Shown here in pieces: positions 7,441 through 16,247 of a stretch of DNA of 64,000 nucleotides. The DNA is from Acidobacteriota bacterium (GTDB lineage: Bacteria > Acidobacteriota > Terriglobia > Acidiferrales > UBA7541). The notes beneath the pieces were generated by a model. That model was not told the DNA's origin. It made no database searches and saw nothing but the letters and a program-made list of their open reading frames with translations. The stretch is from positions 62,001 through 126,000 of the forward strand of contig JABCZJ010000007.1 of NCBI GenBank assembly GCA_013289715.1, written 5' to 3'. A program made the position numbers and the translations under genes. Numbering within the stretch: the first letter of the stretch is position 1; each line of letters starts with the position of its first letter.

Positions 7441-10400
7441 ATGAATTTTCCGCGTCGTCTTTTCAGGAGCTCCGATACCTTCTTAATTATTCTGGGGATT
7501 CTCGTTGCGCCGTCCATCCTCCGTGCGCAGACCGCCAAGGTTACCGGAACTGTCCTGGATACTTCCGGCGCGGCCGTCGTCGGCGCCAGTGTCACCGCTA
7601 CCAACGCGGCGACCTCTATCGCGCGATCCACCGTCTCGACGGACACCGGCGCCTACACCATCTCCAGCTTGCAGCCAGGTGTCTATGTTTTCACCTTCAC
7701 CAAAACCGGTTTCAAGGCCGTCAAGTTCGACCAAGTCACTCTTACGGTTGACCAGGTCCTCACGCTCGACGCCAAGCTCGAAGTCGGCGCCGTCTCCGCC
7801 ACAGTTGAAGTCGCCGCCGCCAACGTCGCGCAGATTGACACCGAAACCGCCACACTCAGCAACGTCGTCGAACACACGCAGATGACCGAGCTGCCCCTAA
7901 TCCTCCGTGATCCCTACCAACTCGTCCTGCTCGGCCCTGGGGTCACCCAATCCGACGGCCTGGGCGGTGTCTCCGTAAACGGAGGACGCGAGCGCAACAA
8001 CAATTTCCTGCTGGATGGCACGGACAACAATGACGCCGACGTTCCCGGCCCCCTCGGCGGCCTCATCGCCGAAAATCCAGACGCGACGCAAGAATTCCGC
8101 GTCCTCACCAATAATTTCGCTCCCGAATACGGCCGCAATAACGGGGCTATCATTGACGTCATCACCCGTAGCGGGACCAACGATTTCCACGGCAACCTCT
8201 TCTATTTCGGCCGCTGGGACGCGCTCGGCGCCCGCGACTACTTCAATCACCAGATTGATCCGCTCACCGGCGACGTCGCCGCTAAAAATCCCTACGTCCG
8301 CAACCTCTACGGCGGCTCCATCGGCGGTCCCGTCATCAAGGACAAAACCTTCTTCTTCCTTAACTATCAGGGTGATCGCTTCGTCACTACCCTGACCAAC
8401 TCCACCGTCGTGCCCACCGCCGCCTTCAAATCCGGCGTCTTCACCTACACCAACCCACAAACCGGTGCCAGCCAGGCCATCAACGTCACCACTCCCGGCG
8501 TCGGCAACAACGCCTCTGGCGTGGGTCTCGATCCCGTGATGCAAAAAATTCTCGCGCTCTATCCCGCTCCCAACCAGGCAAATCCCGACGGCATCACCGG
8601 CCAACTTTTCTTTCCCAGCGAATCGCGCGAGAAAGACGAAGACGCCGTCCTCAAGGTTGATCACAAGATCAATCAGAACCACAGCCTCTACGCCCGCTAT
8701 ACCTACAACTATTTCGGCGACCCCAACCCCTTCCACAACGATTTTCTCCCCGGCGGCCTGGGTGACGTCAGCGAGAACAACAAAATTCAAAGTCTCTCCG
8801 TCGGCCTCACTTCCACCTTTGGAAACAGCTTCATCAACGAATTCCGCTTCGGCGCCAACCGCATCAACGAATTTTTCGGCTGCGGCGGCGTCCCCACGTT
8901 TGATAGCTTCGGCTTCACCGACGGCGAAGGTCGCGGCGCCGACTTCAAGCTCCCCGTTTTTCAAGGCGGCCAGGGCGGCCCGTTCGGCTTCGGTTGCCAG
9001 GCGCTGGGCGATGCCGACAACCAGGCCAGCAAGCAGGGAACCTACCAGTGGTACGACGCCATGAGCAAAGTCGTGAAATCTCACACCTTCAAGTGGGGCG
9101 CCGAAGTGCGCGACGTTTATTCCAACAACAACACCAATTTCAATTCTCGCGCTCTCTTTACCTTCGACATTTTCAGCGCCAGCAGCATCTCCGCGCTGCA
9201 GGGCCTCAATACCCATGTGGACTCCAACGAACTCGAGGACACCGTCGGCGCTCTCCTTGGCCTGGTGAATTCTCAAGCGCAAACCCAGTTCTTCGATCGC
9301 GCTGGCGACCGCCACTCGACCGATGAACTCAATTTCGTGCAGCACGAAGTCGGCGGCTTCGTGCAGGACAGCTGGAAAATAAAATCGAATCTCACGCTCA
9401 CCTACGGCCTGCGTTACGAATGGTACGGCGTGCCCTACGAAGCGCATGCCAATTTCGCCACGCTCTTCCAGGACAGCAGCGGTCCTGCGCCCTTTACCTT
9501 CCAGCCCGTCGGACCCGGCACCGGCCTGCAACTCTTCAAGGACCACTACAAAAACTTCGAGCCTCGCTTCGGCTTCGCCTGGGATCCCTTCAAGAACGGA
9601 CGTACCTCCGTCCGCGGCGGCGTCGGCGTATTCAGCGACCGCATCTACGGCAATCTGGTCTCGGATGCGCGCGGCAATCCGCCGTTCCAACCCAGCGTCT
9701 TCAACCAACCCACGCCCTCTTTCGGTCCCGTTGCCGCCGCGCAACTTCAGGCGCAACTCGCTCCCGGAAATTTGACGCCCTCTCCCGTCGTTCCCGACGG
9801 TTCCGGTATTTTCCCCGACCTTTTCGATCCCAATATCAAGCCGCCGCTCATCGTCACCTGGAATATCGGCGTACAGCGCGAGCTCAAACAAAATCTGAAC
9901 CTCGACGTCAACTACGTGGGCAACCACGGCACGCGGATTCTTCGCGTGGTGGATGGCGCCCCTCCACAACCGAACCTGGTCTCCCAACTGAAGGCGTTCT
10001 GTGCCGTTCCCAACGCACTTCAATGCGACGTTAGCACTCTGCAGTTCAGCAATCTCTATTTTGGTGCGGAAAGCACGAACCCCGCGACCGGTTTACCCTT
10101 CTTGCCGTTCGACGCCGTCAACAACAACGCCTTCTTCGACGCCTTTACCGACCAAACCTCTGGCCATTCCTGGTACGACGGTCTGCAACTGCAAGTCACC
10201 GAAAAGAATTTCCACGGCCTGCAGATTCAGGGTTCCTACACCTGGGCTCACGCGCTTGATGATTCTTCCGATCCCCTGGTTCCCACAATCTCCAACACCA
10301 ATTTCCCCGTGGATTCCTTCAATCTGCGGCGGGAAAAAGGAAATTCGGGTTTTGACACCCGTCAACGCGGCGTCATCAACTTTGTCTATCTGCCGAACAT

Positions 10401-10953
10401 CGGCCGCGGTCGCGCTCATTTCGCAAACGGCGTCACCGGCCGCGCTTTGGAAGGCTGGCAAGTCAGCGGAATCGCCGCGTGGCAGACCGGTCTCCCTTAC
10501 GACATCTTCGGCACCGTAGATACTCTGCACACCAACTTCGCCGACCGCGTCACCGTCGTCAACGCGTCCGCTCTGAAGACGATCCCTGCCACCGGCCGCG
10601 TGATTGCCAGCACCGGCGTCTTCACCGGCTACAACCTTGCCGCATTCAACCCCGACGACGCCACCATCATGCCGATCCCGTTCGACGTGCCCTCGAACCT
10701 CCTGCGCAATCAGTTCACCGGCCCAGGCATCAACAACTGGGACCTCGCCCTCTCGAAGAACACCGTCATCCATGAGAGATTCACTTTCCAACTGAGGTTC
10801 GAGTTCTACAATCTCTTCAACCGCACCCAATTCAACAAGCCCGACACCAACATTCAAGACTCCCTGTTCGGCTACTCCACCTCTCAGGTCGGCCAGAACG
10901 ATGGCACCACTGGAGCCCGCCAAGTCCAAATCGGCGCGAAGCTCAACTTTTAA
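7441..10953 (+). CDS. Oar-like TonB-dependent outer-membrane receptor with carboxypeptidase-regulatory domain
   Basis: This 1170-residue protein is of the type greatly expanded in Acidobacteria. A signal peptide (residues 1 to about 30, ending LRAQ) is followed by a carboxypeptidase-regulatory-like Ig-fold domain (about 31-115; VTGTVLDTSGAAVVGASVTATNA). A plug domain (about 150-250) contains VNGGRERNNNFLLDGTDNND, and a beta-barrel of about 900 residues ends in the aromatic residue of IGAKLNF, as expected for BAM recognition. Such receptors import large substrates, often glycans or peptides, using TonB energy; the ligand is unknown. AAGGGGA lies six bases before the ATG. No TonB, SusD-like or hydrolase gene is adjacent. 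Confidence 0.93.
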   Translation: MNFPRRLFRSSDTFLIILGILVAPSILRAQTAKVTGTVLDTSGAAVVGASVTATNAATSIARSTVSTDTGAYTISSLQPGVYVFTFTKTGFKAVKFDQVTLTVDQVLTLDAKLEVGAVSATVEVAAANVAQIDTETATLSNVVEHTQMTELPLILRDPYQLVLLGPGVTQSDGLGGVSVNGGRERNNNFLLDGTDNNDADVPGPLGGLIAENPDATQEFRVLTNNFAPEYGRNNGAIIDVITRSGTNDFHGNLFYFGRWDALGARDYFNHQIDPLTGDVAAKNPYVRNLYGGSIGGPVIKDKTFFFLNYQGDRFVTTLTNSTVVPTAAFKSGVFTYTNPQTGASQAINVTTPGVGNNASGVGLDPVMQKILALYPAPNQANPDGITGQLFFPSESREKDEDAVLKVDHKINQNHSLYARYTYNYFGDPNPFHNDFLPGGLGDVSENNKIQSLSVGLTSTFGNSFINEFRFGANRINEFFGCGGVPTFDSFGFTDGEGRGADFKLPVFQGGQGGPFGFGCQALGDADNQASKQGTYQWYDAMSKVVKSHTFKWGAEVRDVYSNNNTNFNSRALFTFDIFSASSISALQGLNTHVDSNELEDTVGALLGLVNSQAQTQFFDRAGDRHSTDELNFVQHEVGGFVQDSWKIKSNLTLTYGLRYEWYGVPYEAHANFATLFQDSSGPAPFTFQPVGPGTGLQLFKDHYKNFEPRFGFAWDPFKNGRTSVRGGVGVFSDRIYGNLVSDARGNPPFQPSVFNQPTPSFGPVAAAQLQAQLAPGNLTPSPVVPDGSGIFPDLFDPNIKPPLIVTWNIGVQRELKQNLNLDVNYVGNHGTRILRVVDGAPPQPNLVSQLKAFCAVPNALQCDVSTLQFSNLYFGAESTNPATGLPFLPFDAVNNNAFFDAFTDQTSGHSWYDGLQLQVTEKNFHGLQIQGSYTWAHALDDSSDPLVPTISNTNFPVDSFNLRREKGNSGFDTRQRGVINFVYLPNIGRGRAHFANGVTGRALEGWQVSGIAAWQTGLPYDIFGTVDTLHTNFADRVTVVNASALKTIPATGRVIASTGVFTGYNLAAFNPDDATIMPIPFDVPSNLLRNQFTGPGINNWDLALSKNTVIHERFTFQLRFEFYNLFNRTQFNKPDTNIQDSLFGYSTSQVGQNDGTTGARQVQIGAKLNF

Positions 10954-11077
10954 TCTCGCGGTTCGAAATGGGGGGGAAGCACTCGCGGCGGCGCTCCTCG
11001 CCGCGCCGCCGCAAGCCAAGATTTTTGTAGGTCGTGCCTTCAGACGCTGACGCACCAGGTTCGGGGATGTGTCTTCA

Positions 11078-11131
11078 GTTTTCTCTGCGTCTCTGCGGTA
11101 GTGTTCGTCTTTCTCTGTGCCTCTGTGGCAG
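11078..11131 (-). repeat. CTCTGCG/CTCTGTG intergenic repeat (family 3)
   Basis: The block contains TTTTCTCTGCGTCTCTGCGG and then TTTCTCTGTGCCTCTGTGG. Read on the opposite strand it is the CCACAGAGGCACAGAGAAA type of block found in five other gaps of this window. It lies between the convergent TonB-receptor and PLP-enzyme genes. Confidence 0.55.
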
Positions 11132-11138
11132 GAGTTCC

Positions 11139-12323
11139 TCACGCCAGCGCCTGCCGCAAATCCTCGATCAAATCCGCCCGATCCTCGAGCCCAATCGAAA
11201 CCCGCACCGTCCCCGGCTCCACTCCTGCCCCTTGCAGCTCTGCCAGCGACATCCGGTAATGCGATGAATACATCGGCAGTACCACCAAAGATTCCGCGCC
11301 GCCCAAACTCACCGCCAGCAAAAACACGCGCGTCCGATCGCAAAAACGCCGCGCCGCTGCCAAGCCGCCCTTCAAGTCGAAAGCCAACATCGCCCCAAAA
11401 CCCTTCATCTGCTGCTTCGCCAGCGCATGATCCGGATGCGAAGCCAGACCGGGATAATGCACCCTTGAAACTTTCGGATGCTTCTGCAGAAATCGCGCGA
11501 TGGCCAACGCCGTCTCGCACTGCCGCCGCATCCGTAGTTCTAACGTTTTCATCCCGCGGATCAGCAGAAACGCGGCCTCCGGATCCATCGACCCGCCCAA
11601 ATGAATAATCATGTCGCGAATCTTCCCGATCAACGCACGGCTCCCCGCCGCGACTCCCGCAATCACGTCCGAATGTCCCGCCAGATATTTCGTCGCGCTG
11701 TGCATCACCAGGTCAAATCCCATCGCAATCGGTTTCTGCAGCACCGGACTGGCAAAAGTGTTGTCGATCAGCGAAATCAAGTCCCACTCGTTCGCGAAAG
11801 CGATCGCCTTCTGCAAATCCACCAAACGCAGCGTAGGATTTGTCGGCGTCTCGATGTACAGCACCTTTGTTCGCGGGTTCACCAGCCGCTCGATTCCCGC
11901 CAAGTCCGTCTCCAGGTGACGCACCACAATTCCCATCCGTGGAAAGACGTCCCGCATCAGCCGATACGTCCCGCCGTACAGCGCGCGCGTGGCAATCACT
12001 TCGTCGCCGGTCTTCAGCACCGTCAGCAACGCGCTGGAAATCGCGGCCATCCCCGAAGCCGTCACGATCGCGGCTTCCGCTCCTTCCAACGCTGCGATTT
12101 TCTCCTCCGCCACCGAAAGCGTCGGGTTTCCATAACGGGTATAGATGTACGCCGGCCGTTTTCCCTCGGCCCACAGCTTCAATTCTTCCGTGTTTGCAAA
12201 CGTGAAATTCGAAGTGCGTGCGATCGCCGTTCCCACCGGCACGCTGCGGTGAAATCGATCCTCACCGGCGTGAATAGCAATCGTCGAATCCGCCAAACGG
12301 CGGCCCTTCACAGGTTTTTTCAT
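11139..12323 (-). CDS. Trans-sulfuration PLP enzyme (cystathionine gamma-synthase/lyase or methionine gamma-lyase family)
   Basis: The 394-residue protein is a Cys/Met-metabolism fold-type I PLP enzyme. The cofactor lysine is K212 in MHSATKYLAGHSDV, the pyridine-nitrogen Asp is D187 in LIDNTFASP, and SRY-type contacts are seen in IYTRYGNPT. Members make or break cystathionine, homocysteine or methionine C-S bonds; O-acetyl- or O-succinylhomoserine sulfhydrylase is also possible. The frame extends 39 codons further upstream, but those residues are poor in family features and overlap the region of the divergent gene. The chosen ATG follows a stem-loop and lacks a clear ribosome site, which may indicate control in the leader. 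Confidence 0.9.
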   Translation of the reverse strand: MKKPVKGRRLADSTIAIHAGEDRFHRSVPVGTAIARTSNFTFANTEELKLWAEGKRPAYIYTRYGNPTLSVAEEKIAALEGAEAAIVTASGMAAISSALLTVLKTGDEVIATRALYGGTYRLMRDVFPRMGIVVRHLETDLAGIERLVNPRTKVLYIETPTNPTLRLVDLQKAIAFANEWDLISLIDNTFASPVLQKPIAMGFDLVMHSATKYLAGHSDVIAGVAAGSRALIGKIRDMIIHLGGSMDPEAAFLLIRGMKTLELRMRRQCETALAIARFLQKHPKVSRVHYPGLASHPDHALAKQQMKGFGAMLAFDLKGGLAAARRFCDRTRVFLLAVSLGGAESLVVLPMYSSHYRMSLAELQGAGVEPGTVRVSIGLEDRADLIEDLRQALA

Positions 12324-12331
12324 GGCGAGCC

Positions 12332-12364
12332 AGCTTGCCGCAGCTGGTTTAAGCGTCGCAAGCT
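12332..12364 (-). promoter_or_regulatory. Leader stem-loop just upstream of the PLP-enzyme start codon
   Basis: AGCTTGC (12358-12364 on the complementary strand) and GCAAGCT (12332-12338) form a perfect 7-bp inverted repeat around a 19-base loop that contains CGCTTAAACCAGCTGC. It ends nine bases before the ATG, where a ribosome site would normally lie. It could hide the translation start or be part of a ligand-binding leader; neither is shown. Confidence 0.3.
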
Positions 12365-12550
12365 CCAATTTGGCAGAGCCCAACACGCCTTCGCTTCCCC
12401 AAGACGACGCGGTTGGCAAAGCTCTCAGAGTAGGCAACAATGTCTCGCGCAGCTCGGAACCGCACAGCTACCAGATATTTCAAGCGCGCGACATCCTGAA
12501 TGGACGGAGTCGCCCGTTCGCGCGACTTAGATTTCCCGGAGCCCGAACGA

Positions 12551-13123
12551 ATGCACGTAACGCCCGCAGCAATTGTTTACGGTTTCTGGATCCTCTTCGC
12601 GCTTTACTGGCTCGGCGCAGCTTTCGGCGTAAAAAGAACCGCGAAGCGCCAGAATCCCGCAGAGCGCATGCTCTACATCGTCTTCATGGCCGCTGGCTTC
12701 TTCCTCGTCTATCAGGAAAATCCCAACTGGGGTCCGTTAAATCATCGATTCGTTCCTGATCAAGTGTGGATCGCCTGGCTCGGCAGCGCCCTTTGCGCCG
12801 CAGGGGTCCTGTTCGCCATCTGGGCCCGCCGCACCATCGGCAAAGATTGGAGCGCCGAAGTCCAGATCAAAGAAGGCCACGAACTCATCCGCTCCGGACC
12901 CTACGCTCACATTCGCCACCCAATTTACACCGGGCTGCTGCTTGCGACGCTCGGCACCGCGCTCCTGATCGGCGAATACCGTGGCCTCCTTGCCGTCCTG
13001 ATGTTTCTCGTCGGATTCATCCGCAAGGCCCGCAAGGAAGAAGAGTTCCTGGCAGCTGAATTCGGCCCGGCTTTCGACGAACATCGCCGCCACACGGGGT
13101 TCTTTCTACCCCGCTTTTCCTGA
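12551..13123 (+). CDS. Isoprenylcysteine carboxyl methyltransferase (ICMT)-family integral membrane protein
   Basis: The 190-residue protein has three or four hydrophobic helices (YGFWILFALYWLGAAFGV; MLYIVFMAAGFFLVY; IAWLGSALCAAGVLFAIWA; LLLATLGTALLIGE). It contains the family signature for AdoMet binding, LIRSGPYAHIRHPIYTGLLL, followed by KEEEFLAAEFGPAFDEHRRHTG. Bacterial members methylate unknown small or lipid substrates. The chosen ATG has GGAG nine bases upstream; a start 17 codons earlier is possible. It is divergent from the PLP-enzyme gene. Confidence 0.85.
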   Translation: MHVTPAAIVYGFWILFALYWLGAAFGVKRTAKRQNPAERMLYIVFMAAGFFLVYQENPNWGPLNHRFVPDQVWIAWLGSALCAAGVLFAIWARRTIGKDWSAEVQIKEGHELIRSGPYAHIRHPIYTGLLLATLGTALLIGEYRGLLAVLMFLVGFIRKARKEEEFLAAEFGPAFDEHRRHTGFFLPRFS

Positions 13124-13138
13124 AAACCCGCGGTTTTT
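13123..13138 (+). terminator. Short intrinsic terminator after the ICMT-like gene
   Basis: AAAACC and GGTTTT pair around a CGC loop and are followed by a further T, giving a run of five Ts. The structure overlaps the TGA stop codon. The stem is only 6 bp, so termination may be partial. Confidence 0.4.
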
Positions 13139-13290
13139 CCGGGTCCGCCCTGTAGGTTTCGCCTTCTATTTGCTGCTGTTTTCGCCTACACCTTCGCTGG
13201 AATTCTCTTGGTGGCCGCCGTTCCGTGCCATCATCGAGCTATAGCTCCGGCCTTGTCGTCGCGCACTAGCAGACTTCGTGAGAGGAAACG

Positions 13291-14103
13291 ATGAGCAACA
13301 AGCTCAGCGCTGTGCTGGTTCTGTGCATATCAACCGTCTCCATGTCGGGTTGCGACCTGTTCCGGGCTACGGGACCTTGCTTTGGCGTAGGCTGCCCAGG
13401 CGGAACGCCAGGCCGCAGCGGCCAGTACAAACAAGGCGAAGGCCCGAAAGCGCAAAACGCGGCAGTCCCAGCGCAAACCGTGACTGCGCCACCACAACCT
13501 GCAGCTGCGCCAGCACAAACTGCGTCCGTGCCAGTCGTAGCGGCGCCATCGAAAACCGTTCCGTCCGACGCGCCGGCACAAACTGCAGCCGCATCGACGC
13601 CGTCTGCAGCAGCGCAAGCAACGTCCGCATCGGCGCAAGCCGCAGGCGCAGAGACAGCCGCGCAAACTACATCCGCGCCGGTGCAAACAGGATCCGCATC
13701 GACGCAGCCTGCTGAAGCGCAGGTTTCAGAAACGGCAGCCGCAACCGCGCAAGCTAAATCCGCGCCAGCCCAAACCGCATCCACGGCGACGTCAGCGCAG
13801 CCGGTTTCAATTGAAGCGTCAGCAACACAGTCCGCAGCGGCGCAAAGCACTGCCGCGCCAACTGCGGATGCACAAACAGCCGCGCAGCCCGCATCCGCGG
13901 CTGAAGCCACCGAGCACGCCACAACGACGCAGGCCGCCGCGGCGCAATCGTCAGTCGCGCCATCCGCTACTGCGCCAGCTGTGGCTGCGCAGCCCGCAGC
14001 GGCACCCGAAGCAAGGCCCTCGCCGTTTCGTTCAATCGAGGAATTTTTCGCGCGCCTGATCCCGCACCACAACAGCGGCGCGAAATCCGGCGCTTCCGAC
14101 TAG
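13291..14103 (+). CDS. Ala/Gln/Thr-rich repetitive lipoprotein
   Basis: This 270-residue protein starts with a lipoprotein signal (LCISTVSMSGCDLF; lipobox Cys near residue 21), so it is probably anchored in a membrane. A short Gly/Cys segment (GPCFGVGCPGGTPG) follows. About 190 residues are then made of irregular APAQTA.., SAQAAGAET and AAQPASA units in which Ala, Gln, Thr, Ser and Pro make up nearly everything; the DNA shows the matching imperfect GCGCAAAC(T/A)GC repeats. A short charged tail (FRSIEEFFARLIPHHNS) ends it. The middle is probably an extended disordered linker spanning periplasm or peptidoglycan. GAGAGGAAACG precedes the ATG. Its stop codon overlaps that of the convergent EF-G-like gene by four bases (CTAG). 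Confidence 0.75.
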   Translation: MSNKLSAVLVLCISTVSMSGCDLFRATGPCFGVGCPGGTPGRSGQYKQGEGPKAQNAAVPAQTVTAPPQPAAAPAQTASVPVVAAPSKTVPSDAPAQTAAASTPSAAAQATSASAQAAGAETAAQTTSAPVQTGSASTQPAEAQVSETAAATAQAKSAPAQTASTATSAQPVSIEASATQSAAAQSTAAPTADAQTAAQPASAAEATEHATTTQAAAAQSSVAPSATAPAVAAQPAAAPEARPSPFRSIEEFFARLIPHHNSGAKSGASD

Positions 14104-16247
14104 GCAGAAGCCGACTTTCCGTTCTCCTCGCCGCTCTCGTCGCCCGCATGATGAGGCTTGTGCGCCGCGATCACTTTTTCTGCGATCTCATTCGGCACGT
14201 AATCGTAATGCGAAAATTCCATCGCATAGCTTCCGCGGCCTTGGGTCAGCGAAATCAATTCATTGGCGTAGCTGAGCATTTCTGAAAACGGCACCAGCGC
14301 TTTGATTACCACGTTGCCTGCGCGCGCTTCGCTGCCGCTGATTTTTCCACGCCGCCCGCTCAGGTGTCCCATCAAGTCGCCTGAATACTGATCGGGCGCG
14401 TACACTTCGACCTGCATGATCGGCTCCAGCAACGCCGGACGCGCCTGCTTCATCGCCTCCTTAAACGCCAGCGACCCCGCGATTTTGAAAGCCATGTCGC
14501 TGGAATCCACATCGTGATATTTTCCGTCGTACAAACTTACGCGGAAATCCACCACCGGAAATCCTGCCAGGTAGCCGCGCTCGGCGGAATCCCGCACACC
14601 TTTCTCCACCGACGGAATCCAGTTCTTGGGAATCGCGCCGCCGAAAACGTCGTCCACGAATTCGATGCCCTTGCCGCGTGGCAGCGGTTCCAGCTTGATG
14701 CGGCACAAGCCAAACTGCCCGTGCCCTCCGGTCTGTTTCTTGTGTTTGCCTTCCGCGTCGGCCTTGGCGCGAATCGTTTCGCGGTAGGGAACTTTCGGCG
14801 GATGAATCATTAATTCCACGTGATACCGCTTGCGCAGCTTCGCCACCACGACTTCGATGTGCTGCTGCCCGGCGCCGCTGAGCAGGAATTCCTTGGTCTG
14901 CGGATCGCGCCCAAAGCGCAGCGCCAAATCCTCTTCCAGGATTCTGTGAATCGCGACGCCGATGCGGTCTTCGTCCGCGCGCGTTTTCGGTTCCACCGCA
15001 AATGTAATCGAAGGTTCCGGAATCCGCGCCGGCGCGCAGAAGATCTGCGCGTTCTTGTCGCCCAGTGTTTCGCCGGTGGTGGTTTCCTTCAATTTCGCGA
15101 TGGAGCCGATATCACCGGCGTGCAGCTCGCTCACTTCCGTCCCGGTTTTCCCCTGCATCACCTGGATGTGCTGAAATCGTTCCTGCGTGCCGCGATTGAA
15201 ATTTGCGAGCGTCGCATCATTTTTCAGCACCCCGGACATCACCTTGAAATAAGTGATGCGCCCGGCAAAAGGATCCGCCAGCGTCTTGAACACAAATACG
15301 GAGAGCGGCCCCGAATCGCTGATGGCGCGTTCAACGGTCTCGCCTTTGTGATCCGCCGTCTTGTGGCAGACAATTTTACCGCGTGCTGCGGGCGATGGAA
15401 AAATCGCCACCATCAGATTCAGTACCGCGTCGCTGCCGATATTGTGCAGCGCCGAGCTGAGCATCACTGGAAACAAGCGCTTCGCGAGCACCGCTTCACG
15501 CAGACCCATCACCAGATCGTGCACCGGCAGCGTGCCCTGGTCGAAAAATTCCTGCATCAATGCGTCGTTGCCTTCCGCGACTATTTCCACCAGCGTTTCG
15601 TGCCCCAGTTTCGCTTCGTCCGCGAGCGCCTGCGGAATTTCCTCGATCTTCGCGATCCCGTTTCCGTCCGGCGTATAGATCAGCGCCTTCATGGTGATCA
15701 GGTCCACCACGCCGCGAAATCCTTTTTCCCAGCCGATCGGCAATTGAATCGGCACCACGCCGCGCCCGAAAACCTGCTGCACAGAATCGAGGGCGCGCTC
15801 GAAGCTCGCGAGGTCGCGGTCCATCCAATTGAGCAAGAACGCGCGTGGCAAATCGTACTCGGTCGCGTAGTCCCACACTTTTTCGGTGACCACCTGCACT
15901 CCCGCGGCAGCGTCCACCACGATCAGCGCGGCATCGGCGGCAATCAGCGACGATTTTGTCTCGTTGATGAAAGTGGAATAGCCCGGGGTATCGAGGAGAT
16001 TGATTTTGGTCTTTTCAGGCTGCGCCGGCGCCTGCCATTCGGCATACGCGACGCCCGTATTGATCGAAATCTTGCGCGCCACCTCTTCTTCGTCCCAATC
16101 GGTGGTGGTCGAGCCTTCGGTGACTTTTCCCAGCCGCGGCGTCATCCCCGCCGTGTGCAGTAACGACGACACCAGCTGGGTTTTTCCCGTGTCGCCGTGG
16201 CCGACAATGCCAACGTTGCGGATCCATTCAGTGTTGTAGTTTTTCAT
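14100..16247 (-). CDS. Elongation factor G-like GTPase (EF-G paralogue)
   Basis: The 715-residue protein has the full EF-G domain order: GTPase domain, domain II, and domains III-V to the C terminus. G1 is GHGDTGKT (residues 16-23) and G3 is DTPG (86-89). The guanine-specificity motif G4, normally NKxD, reads NWMD (140-143), so its lysine is replaced by Trp. GHGDTGKT differs from the usual translocase G1 and fits the EF-G-like group that occurs beside canonical EF-G. The role, ribosome-associated but not necessarily translocation, is not defined. GAGG lies about eight bases before the ATG. The gene stands alone between two convergent or distant neighbours. Confidence 0.92.
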   Translation of the reverse strand: MKNYNTEWIRNVGIVGHGDTGKTQLVSSLLHTAGMTPRLGKVTEGSTTTDWDEEEVARKISINTGVAYAEWQAPAQPEKTKINLLDTPGYSTFINETKSSLIAADAALIVVDAAAGVQVVTEKVWDYATEYDLPRAFLLNWMDRDLASFERALDSVQQVFGRGVVPIQLPIGWEKGFRGVVDLITMKALIYTPDGNGIAKIEEIPQALADEAKLGHETLVEIVAEGNDALMQEFFDQGTLPVHDLVMGLREAVLAKRLFPVMLSSALHNIGSDAVLNLMVAIFPSPAARGKIVCHKTADHKGETVERAISDSGPLSVFVFKTLADPFAGRITYFKVMSGVLKNDATLANFNRGTQERFQHIQVMQGKTGTEVSELHAGDIGSIAKLKETTTGETLGDKNAQIFCAPARIPEPSITFAVEPKTRADEDRIGVAIHRILEEDLALRFGRDPQTKEFLLSGAGQQHIEVVVAKLRKRYHVELMIHPPKVPYRETIRAKADAEGKHKKQTGGHGQFGLCRIKLEPLPRGKGIEFVDDVFGGAIPKNWIPSVEKGVRDSAERGYLAGFPVVDFRVSLYDGKYHDVDSSDMAFKIAGSLAFKEAMKQARPALLEPIMQVEVYAPDQYSGDLMGHLSGRRGKISGSEARAGNVVIKALVPFSEMLSYANELISLTQGRGSYAMEFSHYDYVPNEIAEKVIAAHKPHHAGDESGEENGKSASA

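Noticed and set aside
7897..10023. A 708-codon open frame on the minus strand
   Set aside because: It lies wholly within the TonB-receptor gene on the other strand; its composition is the mirror of that gene's GNC-rich codons and no domain is seen.
10093..11520. A 475-codon open frame on the minus strand
   Set aside because: It is antisense to the receptor's 3' end and overlaps the PLP enzyme in another frame; Gly/Ala/Arg-rich with no ribosome site or domain.
12324..12400. SAM-II riboswitch call
   Set aside because: Only the GCTTGC..CG.TTAAAC text is shared; pseudoknot partners and the GCUAAAA box are missing, so it is kept only as a weak finding.
14820..16163. A 447-codon plus-strand frame opposite the EF-G-like gene
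   Set aside because: Antisense to a gene with clear GTPase motifs; Arg/His/Phe-rich composition.
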